A DNA stretch of 64,000 nucleotides. It comes from Erythrobacter tepidarius. Its GTDB lineage: Bacteria; Pseudomonadota; Alphaproteobacteria; Sphingomonadales; Sphingomonadaceae. The stretch's first letter is position 1, and the number at the start of each line of letters is the position of its first letter. Below, in pieces: positions 7,075 to 15,860 of this stretch. The DNA lies in contig NZ_MUYJ01000008.1 of NCBI RefSeq assembly GCF_002155695.1, positions 107,496 to 171,495 of the forward strand, given 5' to 3'. A model generated the notes under the pieces. That model ran no database searches and was not told the origin of the DNA. It saw only the letters and a program-made list of their open reading frames with translations. The translations under genes were made by a program, and so were the position numbers.

Positions 7075-9507
7075 ATGAACACACTTCAAGCCCGAATTGC
7101 GTTCGGCGCCCGTGCGCGCGGCGTGCGGACTGCGCTGCTGTGCGGTGCTGCCTTGGGCAGCTTTGCGGCGATGCCCGGCATCGCCCACGCGCAGGATGCA
7201 GACACGGCGCAAACCGCATCCGAGGAGCGGGTGATCATCGTCCAGGCCCGCCGCCAGAACGAAACCCTGCAGGAAGTGCCCGTCACCGTCACCGCGATCG
7301 GCGGCGAGACGCTGACCCGCTACAATGTCGACCAGGTGGCCGACATCACCAGCCGGGTGCCCACCCTCAACGTGCAGGTGGGTGGTTCGGGCTCGGGCGG
7401 CCAGCTCAGCCTGCGCGGCGTGGGTTCCTCGAACATCTCGGCGGCCTTCGATTCGGCGGTGGCGCTCGAATATGACGGGGTGGTCGTGTCCACGATGCGC
7501 CTCGTGCAGGCCGGCTTCTTCGACGTCGAGCAGATCGACGTGCTGCGCGGCCCGCAATCGCTGTTCTTCGGCAAGTCGGCCACCGCCGGCGTGCTGTCGC
7601 TGCGCTCGGCCAATCCGACCCCGGAATGGGAAATCGGGATGCGCGCCTCCTATGAATTCGAGGAGAAGGGCTATCTGCTCGCGGGCTACATCTCCGGCCC
7701 GATCAGCGACACGCTGGGCGTGCGCGTGGCGGCGCAGTTCAACGATATCGACGAATTCCAGAAGCTCCAGCCCGGCACCCCAGCCGTCAACCAGGAGCGC
7801 GGGCTGACCGATCTGATCATCCGCACCACGCTCGACTGGCAACCCTCGGATCGATTTTCGGCCAATCTGAAGGTGCAATACACCAAGAACGAGAACGACG
7901 GCGCGATCGGCACGGCCGAAATCAACTGCGGCGCGAACGGCATCGCCGATCCGGTGTTCCTGCTTGGCGGCGCTTTGCAGATTCCGGCGGGCTACAACTG
8001 CAACACCCGCGACCAGCGCTACTTCCTGCCCGATGCCGCGCCGCAGCTCGCACCCGGCGTGCCGACGCCCTCGCGCGCCGCGGGCCGCAACGGCGTGCCC
8101 TTCGGCGAGACCGAGCTGTGGTTCGGCCGCCTGCAATTCGACCTCGACCTGTCGGACACGCTCAAGCTTACCTCGGTCACCGGCCTGCTCAATCTCGATG
8201 CGGTCGACTTCGACTGCTATGCCTACGCCGGTGTCTTCCCGGGCGGCATCCCGGGCGGCGCGGGCTGTTCGGACCCGATCAACAAGCTCGAGCAATACAC
8301 GCAGGAACTGCGCCTGACTTCGGACTTCGACGGCCCCTTCAACTTCATGCTCGGCGCCTTCTATGAAGACCGCACCTTCATCTTCGATACCGCCCAACAG
8401 GGGGTGAACATCTCGTTCCTCGGACGCGATCCGGTGACGGGCTTCACCTATGACTGGGACAAGATCCACACGACCAAGACCGAGGCCTTGTCGTTCTTCG
8501 GCAGCGCGATGATCGCGCTGACCGACAGGCTCGAACTCTCGGGCGGGGTGCGCTGGACCGACGAAAAGAAGGTCCAGACCATCGCGGTGCCCTATGTGCA
8601 CACGTTCCTGCAAGGCCCCGCTTTCGTGCGGCCGGGCTTCTTCTCCGGGCCGATCAACTTCAAGGACGACAACGTCTCGCCGGAAGTCACCCTGAAGTAT
8701 CAGGCGACCGACGATCTCAACTTCTTCGCTTCCTACAAGACCGGCTTCAAGTCGGGCGGTATCGACAACTCGGCACTGCCCTCGAACAGCCTCAGCCAGG
8801 CCGCGCTGACGGGTGACTTCAGCGCGCTGATCTTCCAGTCGGAAAAGGCGGAAGGCGGCGAAGTGGGCTTCAAGTCGCAATGGGCGGGGCGCAGCTTCAC
8901 CCTCAACGCGACCGCCTACTACTACGTGTTCAAGGATCTGCAGGTGCAGAACTTCAACGCCCAGACGATCCAGTTCGTCACCTCCAACGCGGGCGAGCTG
9001 ACCACCAAGGGCGTCGATCTCGAAGCCCGCTGGAGAACCCCGGTGGATGGTCTGAACCTGTCGGCCAACCTGTCCTGGCTCGACACCGAATACACCGCAG
9101 ACTTCTTGCAGCCGGGCGGTCAGGGCGGGCCTGTCAACCTCAGGGGCCGTCGCGGCAGCCAGGCGCCGGAATGGGCGGGCAACCTCGCGGTCGACTGGGC
9201 GATACCGCTGTCCAATTCTCTCGAATTGTTCCTGTCGGGCAATGCCAACTACAATGATGGCTACATCACCGATGAAACCTCGTTCAACGACTACGTCCAG
9301 CCGAGCTTCTGGACGATCGATACCAACGTCTCGATCGGCCATCCGGACGGCAAGTGGAAGCTGTCGCTGATCGGCACCAACATCACCGACAAGATCTTCG
9401 TTATCACCACGGGCGGGCGTCCGTTCCTCTCGCCCACCGGCGATGACTTCGTGATGACCCAGAACCGCGGCCGCCAGATCTTCGCGGAGGTCAGCTTCAA
9501 GTTCTGA
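7075..9507 (+). CDS. TonB-dependent outer membrane receptor
   Basis: An 810-residue outer membrane receptor. A signal peptide covers about residues 1-40 (ending GIAHAQ). The TonB box region ERVIIVQARR, a plug domain (residues about 60-165, with VLRGPQSLFFGKSATAG) and a 22-strand-type beta-barrel ending in an aromatic residue follow. Receptors of this sphingomonad type import scarce or bulky substrates with proton-motive energy supplied by TonB-ExbBD. Its place between two Rieske oxygenase genes suggests uptake of the pathway substrate rather than of a siderophore, which is inference. A GGGGAGAGAG ribosome site precedes the ATG. A terminator-like hairpin follows the stop. Confidence 0.93.
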   Translation: MNTLQARIAFGARARGVRTALLCGAALGSFAAMPGIAHAQDADTAQTASEERVIIVQARRQNETLQEVPVTVTAIGGETLTRYNVDQVADITSRVPTLNVQVGGSGSGGQLSLRGVGSSNISAAFDSAVALEYDGVVVSTMRLVQAGFFDVEQIDVLRGPQSLFFGKSATAGVLSLRSANPTPEWEIGMRASYEFEEKGYLLAGYISGPISDTLGVRVAAQFNDIDEFQKLQPGTPAVNQERGLTDLIIRTTLDWQPSDRFSANLKVQYTKNENDGAIGTAEINCGANGIADPVFLLGGALQIPAGYNCNTRDQRYFLPDAAPQLAPGVPTPSRAAGRNGVPFGETELWFGRLQFDLDLSDTLKLTSVTGLLNLDAVDFDCYAYAGVFPGGIPGGAGCSDPINKLEQYTQELRLTSDFDGPFNFMLGAFYEDRTFIFDTAQQGVNISFLGRDPVTGFTYDWDKIHTTKTEALSFFGSAMIALTDRLELSGGVRWTDEKKVQTIAVPYVHTFLQGPAFVRPGFFSGPINFKDDNVSPEVTLKYQATDDLNFFASYKTGFKSGGIDNSALPSNSLSQAALTGDFSALIFQSEKAEGGEVGFKSQWAGRSFTLNATAYYYVFKDLQVQNFNAQTIQFVTSNAGELTTKGVDLEARWRTPVDGLNLSANLSWLDTEYTADFLQPGGQGGPVNLRGRRGSQAPEWAGNLAVDWAIPLSNSLELFLSGNANYNDGYITDETSFNDYVQPSFWTIDTNVSIGHPDGKWKLSLIGTNITDKIFVITTGGRPFLSPTGDDFVMTQNRGRQIFAEVSFKF

Positions 9508-9530
9508 TCTTTCCGATCAGGGGCAAAAGC

Positions 9531-9558
9531 AGGGGCGGGCCAGCGATGGCCTGCCCCT
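9531..9558 (+). terminator. Hairpin terminator candidate after the TonB receptor
   Basis: An 11-bp GC-rich stem (AGGGGCGGGCC paired with GGCCTGCCCCT, one G-T pair) with a 6-base loop begins 23 bases after the receptor stop. It is followed by TTGCTTGTGCT rather than a clean T tract, so it is weak by the classical rule. It separates the receptor from the next Rieske gene. Confidence 0.6.
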
Positions 9559-9652
9559 TTGCTTGTGCTGCTTCCCGCCAAAAGTGAGCATTGCCACCCA
9601 TCACGGGAAGGCGGATGCTCTGCCCCATCACGCAGGCCCGGAAAGGAACGCC

Positions 9653-10882
9653 ATGTCCCGCGAAGTACTCATCGCCATGACCCGCAATCTGGTGGCGCAT
9701 GGGGCAGCCGATACGATGGAATATGCCGACCAGATCGTGCGCATCCCGGCGAGCGCCTATACTGACGAGGCCCTGTTCGAACGCGAGAAGCGGCAGATCT
9801 TCCGCCGCCTGCCGCTGATGGTCGCGCCCTCGTGCGAACTGCCCAATCCGGGCGACTACAAGGCGATGGACATTTGCGGCGTGCCGCTGCTGCTCTCCCG
9901 CCAGAAGGACGGCAGGATCGGCGCCTTTCTCAACATGTGCACCCACCGCGGCAACCCGCTGGCGCACGGCTGCGGCAATGCCAGCCGCTTCACCTGCGGC
10001 TATCACGGCTGGACCTTCAAGGCCGACGGCGAGCTGATCGGGGTTGCCAGCCCCAAGGATTTCGGCGCGATCGACAAGGCCGCGCACTGCCTGACGAAGT
10101 TCCCGGCATATGAAAGCGCCGGGCTGATCTGGGTGACGCTCGATCCGGATTCGAAGCTGTCGATTGCCGACTACCTGTGCGGCTATGACGCGCTGCTCAA
10201 GGCCTTCGGGTTCGAGAACTGGACGCTGTTCTCGCAGCGCACGCTGGCGGGGCCGAACTGGAAGACGGCCTATGACGGCTATCTCGACTTCTATCACCTC
10301 CCGGTGCTCCACAAGGACACCTTCGGGGCCGATTTCTACAACCGCGCCAACTACTTCGCCTTCGGCCCGCACCAGCGCCTCTCGACCCCGTCGAAATTCG
10401 CGATCAAGGTGCAGGGCGAGGACGATCAGCAACTCGATCTCGAAGCGATGAGCGATGACGAACTGCCGCAGGAAGTGCTGGTGCAGGGTGTCTGGACGAT
10501 CTTCCCGCACATTTCGATCGCCAGCTTCTATGGCGGCGGGCAGCGCGGGGCGATGATCAGCCAGCTGTTCCCCGGCGCCACTGTCGGCGAGAGCTGGACC
10601 ACCCAATATTACGTCATGGAAAACCAGCCCGAAACGCCGGAGCAGGTGCAGGCGGCGCACGACCAGTTCAACTTCCTCGAAGTGGTGGTGCGCGATGAGG
10701 ATTACGCCACCGGCAAACGCCAGCATCAGGCGCTGCAATCAGGGCTGATGAAAGAGGTGCTGTTCGGCCGCAACGAAAAGGGCGGCCAGGTCTTCCACCA
10801 ATGGGTCGAGCGTCTGACCAATGCGAGCGACGAGGAACTGGTGGCGATCTTCTCCGCCGAGCAGCGGCAGGCAGCCGAATAG
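9653..10882 (+). CDS. Rieske non-heme iron oxygenase, alpha subunit (no. 2)
   Basis: A 409-residue Rieske oxygenase. Cluster ligands are Cys96, His98, Cys115 and His118 (CTHRG, CGYHGW). The mononuclear iron histidines are His215 and His220 in LDFYHLPVLH. The start codon follows GAAAGGAA and was chosen over an upstream in-frame ATG because only this one has a ribosome site and the usual N-terminus. The protein is clearly different from the other three Rieske proteins in the window, so it probably acts on a different intermediate. Reductase and ferredoxin are not nearby. Confidence 0.92.
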   Translation: MSREVLIAMTRNLVAHGAADTMEYADQIVRIPASAYTDEALFEREKRQIFRRLPLMVAPSCELPNPGDYKAMDICGVPLLLSRQKDGRIGAFLNMCTHRGNPLAHGCGNASRFTCGYHGWTFKADGELIGVASPKDFGAIDKAAHCLTKFPAYESAGLIWVTLDPDSKLSIADYLCGYDALLKAFGFENWTLFSQRTLAGPNWKTAYDGYLDFYHLPVLHKDTFGADFYNRANYFAFGPHQRLSTPSKFAIKVQGEDDQQLDLEAMSDDELPQEVLVQGVWTIFPHISIASFYGGGQRGAMISQLFPGATVGESWTTQYYVMENQPETPEQVQAAHDQFNFLEVVVRDEDYATGKRQHQALQSGLMKEVLFGRNEKGGQVFHQWVERLTNASDEELVAIFSAEQRQAAE

Positions 10883-11000
10883 GGGCCGGCACCGCCTTCG
10901 CAGCTCCTGCGCCGGGGCCTGACGCGCTTGGGTTGGACGCGGTGGGATCGCGCCGGCCCGCAAGGGCCGGTTGACGCCAGGGCGGCACCAGGCGGTGTCA

Positions 11001-11017
11001 ATGTTACATGATGACAT
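11001..11017. promoter_or_regulatory. Zur-like operator upstream of a metal-uptake-type operon
   Basis: The 17-mer ATGTTACATGATGACAT is an interrupted dyad of the form ATGTTA-N5-TGACAT. It differs by one base from the symmetric ATGTTA-N5-TAACAT typical of zinc-responsive Zur operators. It stands out as an AT-rich island in GC-rich DNA and lies about 33 bases upstream of the chosen DUF2946 start. Regulation by Zur is inferred. Confidence 0.5.
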
Positions 11018-11049
11018 GGCGATTTCTCTGCGTTAGTGCCGCCCCGCCC

Positions 11050-11466
11050 ATGACTCGCCTTCGCGCCTTGATCCGCAGAAATGCCCAGCTCGCGATGGGG
11101 CTCGTGGTGCTCGCCCTGGCGGTCAAGGCGCTGGTGCCGGCCGGCTACATGATCTCGCCTCATGGCGAGCGCTTTCTGACGGTGACGATCTGCGCCGATG
11201 CCAGCGGCACGCCGAAGCAGATGCGGATAGCCATCCCTGACGAGGATAAGAAGGGCAGCGACCATTCCGAAGCGGCAGACAAGACGCAGCCTTGCGCCTT
11301 TGCGGGGCTTGGCCATGCCGCGCTTGGCGGGGCCGATCCGCTTTTGCTGGCCGCTGCATTGGCGTTCATCCTGCTGGTCTGGCTTGGGCCGCTCAGGGCG
11401 CCGCCGGCCCGCGACATTGCCTTCCTGCGCCCGCCGCTACGTGGGCCGCCCGCCCTTTTCGTCTGA
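11050..11466 (+). CDS. DUF2946 family small membrane protein
   Basis: A 138-residue protein with an N-terminal hydrophobic segment (NAQLAMGLVVLALAVKALVP) and a second one near the C-terminus (ADPLLLAAALAFILLVWLGP). Between them are a paired Cys (ICAD, PCAF) and an acidic/His stretch DEDKKGSDHSEAAD. This is the DUF2946 pattern, a family found beside TonB receptors and metal genes. An ATG at 11008 is also in frame, but it falls inside the Zur-like operator, so 11050 was preferred. No strong ribosome site is seen at either. It heads a three-gene operon with the receptor and PepSY protein. Confidence 0.75.
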   Translation: MTRLRALIRRNAQLAMGLVVLALAVKALVPAGYMISPHGERFLTVTICADASGTPKQMRIAIPDEDKKGSDHSEAADKTQPCAFAGLGHAALGGADPLLLAAALAFILLVWLGPLRAPPARDIAFLRPPLRGPPALFV

Positions 11467-11471
11467 TCGTC

Positions 11472-11512
11472 GGGCTTTGCGCAAGGGTGTCTGACCCCGA
11501 CGCGCAAAGCCC
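11472..11512. promoter_or_regulatory. Perfect 11-bp inverted repeat between DUF2946 and TonB receptor genes
   Basis: Arms GGGCTTTGCGC (11472-11482) and GCGCAAAGCCC (11502-11512) flank a 19-base loop that contains a second small stem, GGGT/ACCC. The structure starts six bases after the DUF2946 stop. With no T tract it may be an attenuator, an RNA-processing element or a weak terminator that sets different levels for the two genes. Confidence 0.55.
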
Positions 11513-11594
11513 CTTCGCTCACTGACCCGCCAAGGCAGGGTCGATGGCGCTGCGCCGGATCACGGGCGCGCGCCGACGGAAATCGGGATAGATC

Positions 11595-13736
11595 ATGCAA
11601 ATCAACACTGTGAAGCGCGCCCTCATGGGCGCCACGATGCTTGCCGCAACGGCGGGCGCTTTCACCGCCCCGCTTCAGGCCCAAGGCATCGGCCAGCGGC
11701 AGGACGAGATCATCGTCACCGCCAGCCTTCAGGGCACCCCCACCGCGCCCACGCCCGAGGCTGCCCGCAAGGAGCTGGAACGCGTCCCCGGCGCGACGGG
11801 ACTCGTCGAGGACGAGGGTTTTGCCGACATCTTCGCCCAATCGATCGGCGATGTGCTGGAACTGACCCCCGGCGTCTTCGCCGACACCAGCGCCCAGCGC
11901 GAGAGCCGCATCTCGATCCGCGGTTCGGGCCTCAATTCCAGCTTCGAGCGCCGCGGCCTGACCGTGCTGCGCGACGGGGTGCCGATCAGCCGCGCATCGG
12001 GCGCGACCGAGTTTCAGGAGGTCGATCCGCTGACAGTGCGCTACATGGAGGTGTTCAAGGGTGCCAACGGCTTGCGCTATGGCGCAGCCTCGCTGGGCGG
12101 AGCGGTCAACATCGTCAGCCCCACCGGGCGCACCGCCCGCGCACCGATTGCCCTGCGCGCCGAGGGTGGCAGCTTCTCCACCTTCCGCGGCAATACCTCG
12201 CTGTCGGGCAAAAGCGGCGATGTCGATTACTGGGGCGGGATTACCGGCCTGACCAGCGACGGCTATCGCGAACACAGCGAAGTGCGCAGCCTTTACGGTC
12301 ATGGCAACCTTGGCTGGCGGGTGTCGGACACTATCGAAACGCGCTTCTATGTCACCGCGCTGTCGGACAATTTCGAGCTGGCGGGAACCTTGCGCCTTGC
12401 CGATGCGCTCGCCAATCCGCGCGCGGCGGGCCGCCCGGTGACAATCGGGCCGTTCTTCCCCGGCGGGCCGGTGACCGTGCTCGACCCCGGCCCCGTCGCC
12501 GACGACTGGGACCGCAACCTCGATGTCTTCCGGGTGTCGAACCTTACCGTGATCGACCTCGGCTCCGCCGATCTTGAGCTGGGCGCCTGGTATGCGCGGC
12601 GCAACCTCGACCACGCGATCACCCGCTTTGCCGGGATCATCGTGCAGGGCGAGGACGAGGTCGGCGTTTCGGCCCGGCTCGCCGGCAACCTTCCATTCCT
12701 CGCCGATCAGAGCCGCTGGCAGGTGGGGGCGATCTATGCCTTCTCCAGCAATGACGCGAAGACCTTCGTCAACAATTCAGGCACGCGCGGGGCGCTGCGG
12801 ACCCGCTCGGATCAGGATTCGCAGACGCTGACAGTCTATGGTCAGGCCGAACTCGGGCTGAGCGACGCCGTCACCCTTGTCGCGGGCGGCCAATATGCCC
12901 GCGCCGTCCGCGATGTCACCGCGATCGTCAATGCGGTCACCGGCCGGGGGGAATACGACCAGTTCAACCCGCGTGTCGGCCTGCTGATCGATGCGGCCGA
13001 GAACATCCAGTTCTTCGGCAATATCAGCCGCAGCTTCGAGCCGCCGAGCCTGGCCGATCTCACCAGCGGCGGGGCCTTTCCCTTTGCCCCACTCGATCCC
13101 CAGCGCGCGACCGTGTTCGAATTGGGCACGCGCGGACAGGCGGGGATCGTCTCGTGGGACATCGCGCTCTACCGGGCAGAGCTGGAAAACGAGTTCCTCG
13201 ATCTTGCCGTGCCGGGCGCGCGCGGGCTGGTGACGGTGACGACCAACGGGGATCGCACGATCCATCAGGGGCTCGAACTCGGAATCGACCTGCGCCCGTT
13301 CAAGGCGGCGCTGGAGGCCAAGGGCCAGGCGCTACGGCTGAGCGCGGCCTACACCTTCAGCGACTTCAGCTTCGATAGTGACGCGGTCTATGGCGACAAC
13401 CAGCTCGCCGGCGTCCCGCGTCATGTGCTGATCGCCGAAGCCCGGTTCGATCAGGTGGAGAAGTTCTACCTTTCCGCCACCTTGCGCTGGATCCCGGATG
13501 GCCCTTGGGCGGACTACGCCAATACCGAAAGGGCGCCCGGCTACGAAACCGTCCAGATTACCGCCGGAGTCACGCTGACCGACGGGATCGAGCTGTTTGG
13601 TTCGGTCGACAACCTGTTCGACAAAGTGTTCATCTCCAACGTCACCACCAACGCCAACCAGCGCCTGACCAACGAGGCGCTCTACACCCCCGGGCAAGGG
13701 CGCGCCTTCTTCGGCGGCCTGCGCGCAAGGTTCTGA
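11595..13736 (+). CDS. TonB-dependent receptor (metal-uptake type)
   Basis: A 713-residue outer membrane receptor. A signal peptide covers residues 1-30 (ending PLQAQ), then a TonB-box-like DEIIVTASL, a plug domain with RISIRGSGLNSSFERRG and FKGANGLRYGAASLGGAVN, and a barrel ending GRAFFGGLRARF. The plug resembles FecA/FcuA-like and copper/zinc receptors. Together with the DUF2946 gene upstream, the His-rich PepSY protein downstream and the Zur-like operator, it most likely imports a metal or metallophore. The 128-base gap before it holds the large inverted repeat listed separately. Confidence 0.92.
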   Translation: MQINTVKRALMGATMLAATAGAFTAPLQAQGIGQRQDEIIVTASLQGTPTAPTPEAARKELERVPGATGLVEDEGFADIFAQSIGDVLELTPGVFADTSAQRESRISIRGSGLNSSFERRGLTVLRDGVPISRASGATEFQEVDPLTVRYMEVFKGANGLRYGAASLGGAVNIVSPTGRTARAPIALRAEGGSFSTFRGNTSLSGKSGDVDYWGGITGLTSDGYREHSEVRSLYGHGNLGWRVSDTIETRFYVTALSDNFELAGTLRLADALANPRAAGRPVTIGPFFPGGPVTVLDPGPVADDWDRNLDVFRVSNLTVIDLGSADLELGAWYARRNLDHAITRFAGIIVQGEDEVGVSARLAGNLPFLADQSRWQVGAIYAFSSNDAKTFVNNSGTRGALRTRSDQDSQTLTVYGQAELGLSDAVTLVAGGQYARAVRDVTAIVNAVTGRGEYDQFNPRVGLLIDAAENIQFFGNISRSFEPPSLADLTSGGAFPFAPLDPQRATVFELGTRGQAGIVSWDIALYRAELENEFLDLAVPGARGLVTVTTNGDRTIHQGLELGIDLRPFKAALEAKGQALRLSAAYTFSDFSFDSDAVYGDNQLAGVPRHVLIAEARFDQVEKFYLSATLRWIPDGPWADYANTERAPGYETVQITAGVTLTDGIELFGSVDNLFDKVFISNVTTNANQRLTNEALYTPGQGRAFFGGLRARF

Positions 13737-13751
13737 GGGAGGGCCTGAAAT

Positions 13752-15395
13752 ATGAGCGCAAAGACCAGAACCGCGCGCTGGTCATACTCCAAGCACCAGT
13801 GGCTGGGGTTGATCGGCGGGATCAGTCTGCTGCTGTGGGGCCTGTCCGGCCTCACCCATATCGCGATGGTGCTGTTCGGGCCGCAGCAGGCGGCATTCAT
13901 GCCGCCTGCTGCGAAGGTCGCACTCGAAGGCGCGCGACCGATTGCCGAGACCCTTGCCGAACACGGCATCGCCGAAGCGGTGGCGGTGAAAACCGTCCCC
14001 GCTCCCGGCGGCGAAGTGCTGTGGCAAGTGACCCCCAAGGCGGACGGCGCGCGGCGCTACTTCCATCCCGCCGATGGCAGCGAGGTCAAGGGTGGGGACC
14101 GCGCGCAAGCCGAGTTCCTTGCCCGCCACTATCTCGCCACCGATCGGCCGATCGCCTCGGCTCGGCTCCAAACGGCGTTCGATGCGGACTACCCCTGGGT
14201 CAACCGGCTGCTGCCGGTATGGAAGCTGGAATTCGCCGGCGATGATGGCCTGACCGCCTATGTCCACACCGAAACCTCCAGCCTTGCGGCGGTGAACAAC
14301 ACCACCAAGACACGCCTGCAGAGCGTGTTCCGGGCGCTGCACACCTGGGAATGGGTGCCGCCGGGGATGGACTGGCTGAGGATCATGGTGATCGCGCTGA
14401 TGGTCGGGAGCCTGCTGGCGCTCGGCCTTACCGGCCTTGCCATGCTGGTGACGGTGCGGCGCAAGCAACGCCTGCCCGGCGCGCGCGGCTGGCACCGGAT
14501 CGCGGGCTATGTGCTGGCACTGCCGCTGATCATGTTTGCGGCTTCGGGGATCTACCACCTGGTCCAGTCGGCGCTGGTGCCCCCCGTCAGCCAGCTCAAG
14601 ATGGGCCGGCCGGTCAATGTCGCAAGCGGCAAGTGGCCGGTCGAGGCCGACTGGGCGCTGATCGCCAAGGGGCGCGATATTGCCTCGGTCGCGCTCGTCG
14701 AAGGTGCGCAGGGCCAGCCGCTCTACCGCATCGGCCTTGCCCCGAAAGGCCCGATGGGCGGGGGCGAGCATGATCACGGCCCGGCCAAGGCCGCGGCGGA
14801 TCATGGCATGGCAGGCCATGATCACGCTTCGATGATGGCGGCGCAGACGAAGACCCCCACCACCGATGCCGAGATCCGCGAGGCCCGCTTTGCCGGAATC
14901 AAACCCGATGGCCCGGCCATCTATCTCGATGCCGCCACCGGCGACGTGGTCAATTCGGGCGACGAGGATCTCGCCCGTGCCATCGCCCGGCGCTTTACCG
15001 GGGCGCCCGACAGCGCGGTGAAGCGAGTGGAGCTGGTGACCCGCTTCAGCCACGAATATGACTTCCGCAACAAGCGCCTGCCGGTGTGGCGGGTCGATTA
15101 CGGTGCGCCGGTCAATGCCAGCCTGTTCGTTGACACGGGCGCGGGCGTGCTGGTTGACCGGGTCGCCGACGGCGAGAAGCCCGAGCGCTTCGTGTTCAGC
15201 TTCATCCACAAGTGGAACTTCCTGTTCCCGGTCGGACGGCTCGGGCAGAACGTGATCGTGGGCATTTTCACGCTCGCGCTGATCGGCTTCACGGCGGTTT
15301 TGGGCCTCAGGATGGATCTGGTCCGTCGCCTTCGCATGCGACGCACCGGGCCGAAGCGCGGCAGTGAAAGCCGCCCGGCATCTGCCCCGGGATGA
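13752..15395 (+). CDS. PepSY-associated TM helix protein with His/Asp-rich segment
   Basis: A 547-residue inner membrane protein with about four transmembrane helices (near residues 17-40, 210-235, 252-275 and 500-520) and PepSY-type periplasmic domains. Members of this family sit beside siderophore or metal receptors and are thought to help metal reduction or transport across the inner membrane. A metal-binding-looking stretch, EHDHGPAKAAADHGMAGHDH, lies near residues 338-357 in the periplasmic part. It follows the receptor by 15 bases with a GAGGGAGGG ribosome site, so it is the last gene of the operon. Confidence 0.88.
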   Translation: MSAKTRTARWSYSKHQWLGLIGGISLLLWGLSGLTHIAMVLFGPQQAAFMPPAAKVALEGARPIAETLAEHGIAEAVAVKTVPAPGGEVLWQVTPKADGARRYFHPADGSEVKGGDRAQAEFLARHYLATDRPIASARLQTAFDADYPWVNRLLPVWKLEFAGDDGLTAYVHTETSSLAAVNNTTKTRLQSVFRALHTWEWVPPGMDWLRIMVIALMVGSLLALGLTGLAMLVTVRRKQRLPGARGWHRIAGYVLALPLIMFAASGIYHLVQSALVPPVSQLKMGRPVNVASGKWPVEADWALIAKGRDIASVALVEGAQGQPLYRIGLAPKGPMGGGEHDHGPAKAAADHGMAGHDHASMMAAQTKTPTTDAEIREARFAGIKPDGPAIYLDAATGDVVNSGDEDLARAIARRFTGAPDSAVKRVELVTRFSHEYDFRNKRLPVWRVDYGAPVNASLFVDTGAGVLVDRVADGEKPERFVFSFIHKWNFLFPVGRLGQNVIVGIFTLALIGFTAVLGLRMDLVRRLRMRRTGPKRGSESRPASAPG

Positions 15396-15860
15396 CAAAC
15401 CGCGCCCGCTTTCCCGCCATTGCCTTGCGCATTAGGGGAATGGCGGCAAGCCGGACTGCTTGCGCCATGTCCGCGATTGGCCAAGGCGAGGGCGCAAAGT
15501 GCCGGCCCGCCAATCCGTGCTGCGTGCCTCGGCCGGTGGCGGGGCCGGTCGTTCCTGCCGCCCGCGGGCAAGCCCGCCGAGGCCCGCGCAAGGGCGGGGT
15601 GGCACGCGCGAGCGGATTGCAGGGTTTGCCTCCATGCCGGCCAACGGCTAGAGTGTGCCCCGGCTCTTTCCCATCCTTTCGCCCTGACTTCGCGACGGGT
15701 GCGGGGCTGAGGCGCGGTGTCGCGCCCCGGCCCGCTGTCTGTCCGCCCGACAACGATCCGCAGAACCATCGGAAAGGATGGGCATTTTCGCGGAATGATC
15801 AGGTTGACGCGGTGTCACCTTTGTCCGCTTGGCAAGATGGCGGCACAGACGGCGGCGCGA
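15396..15860. other. Intergenic region without a recognised gene
   Basis: About 465 GC-rich bases lie between the PepSY gene and the convergent NmrA-like gene. Open frames here are arginine/proline-rich and low in complexity, typical of non-coding high-GC DNA. A short palindrome, GCCCGCGGGC, occurs in it. No RNA gene or clear terminator was recognised. Confidence 0.6.

Noticed and set aside
7024..9342. A 772-codon open frame on the minus strand, opposite the TonB receptor
   Set aside because: It is an antisense shadow of a high-GC gene: Arg/His/Gly-rich, no domain, no ribosome site. The plus-strand receptor explains the region.
10971..10999. TTGACG as a -35 box before the DUF2946 gene
   Set aside because: No acceptable -10 hexamer lies 16-18 bases downstream, so no promoter was called.
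11008..11049. Earlier ATG for the DUF2946 protein
   Set aside because: It lies inside the Zur-like operator and adds residues not expected in the family, so the ATG at 11050 was used.
13782..15398. Minus-strand frame of 538 codons over the PepSY gene
   Set aside because: Shadow frame; the PepSY reading has membrane helices and a ribosome site.
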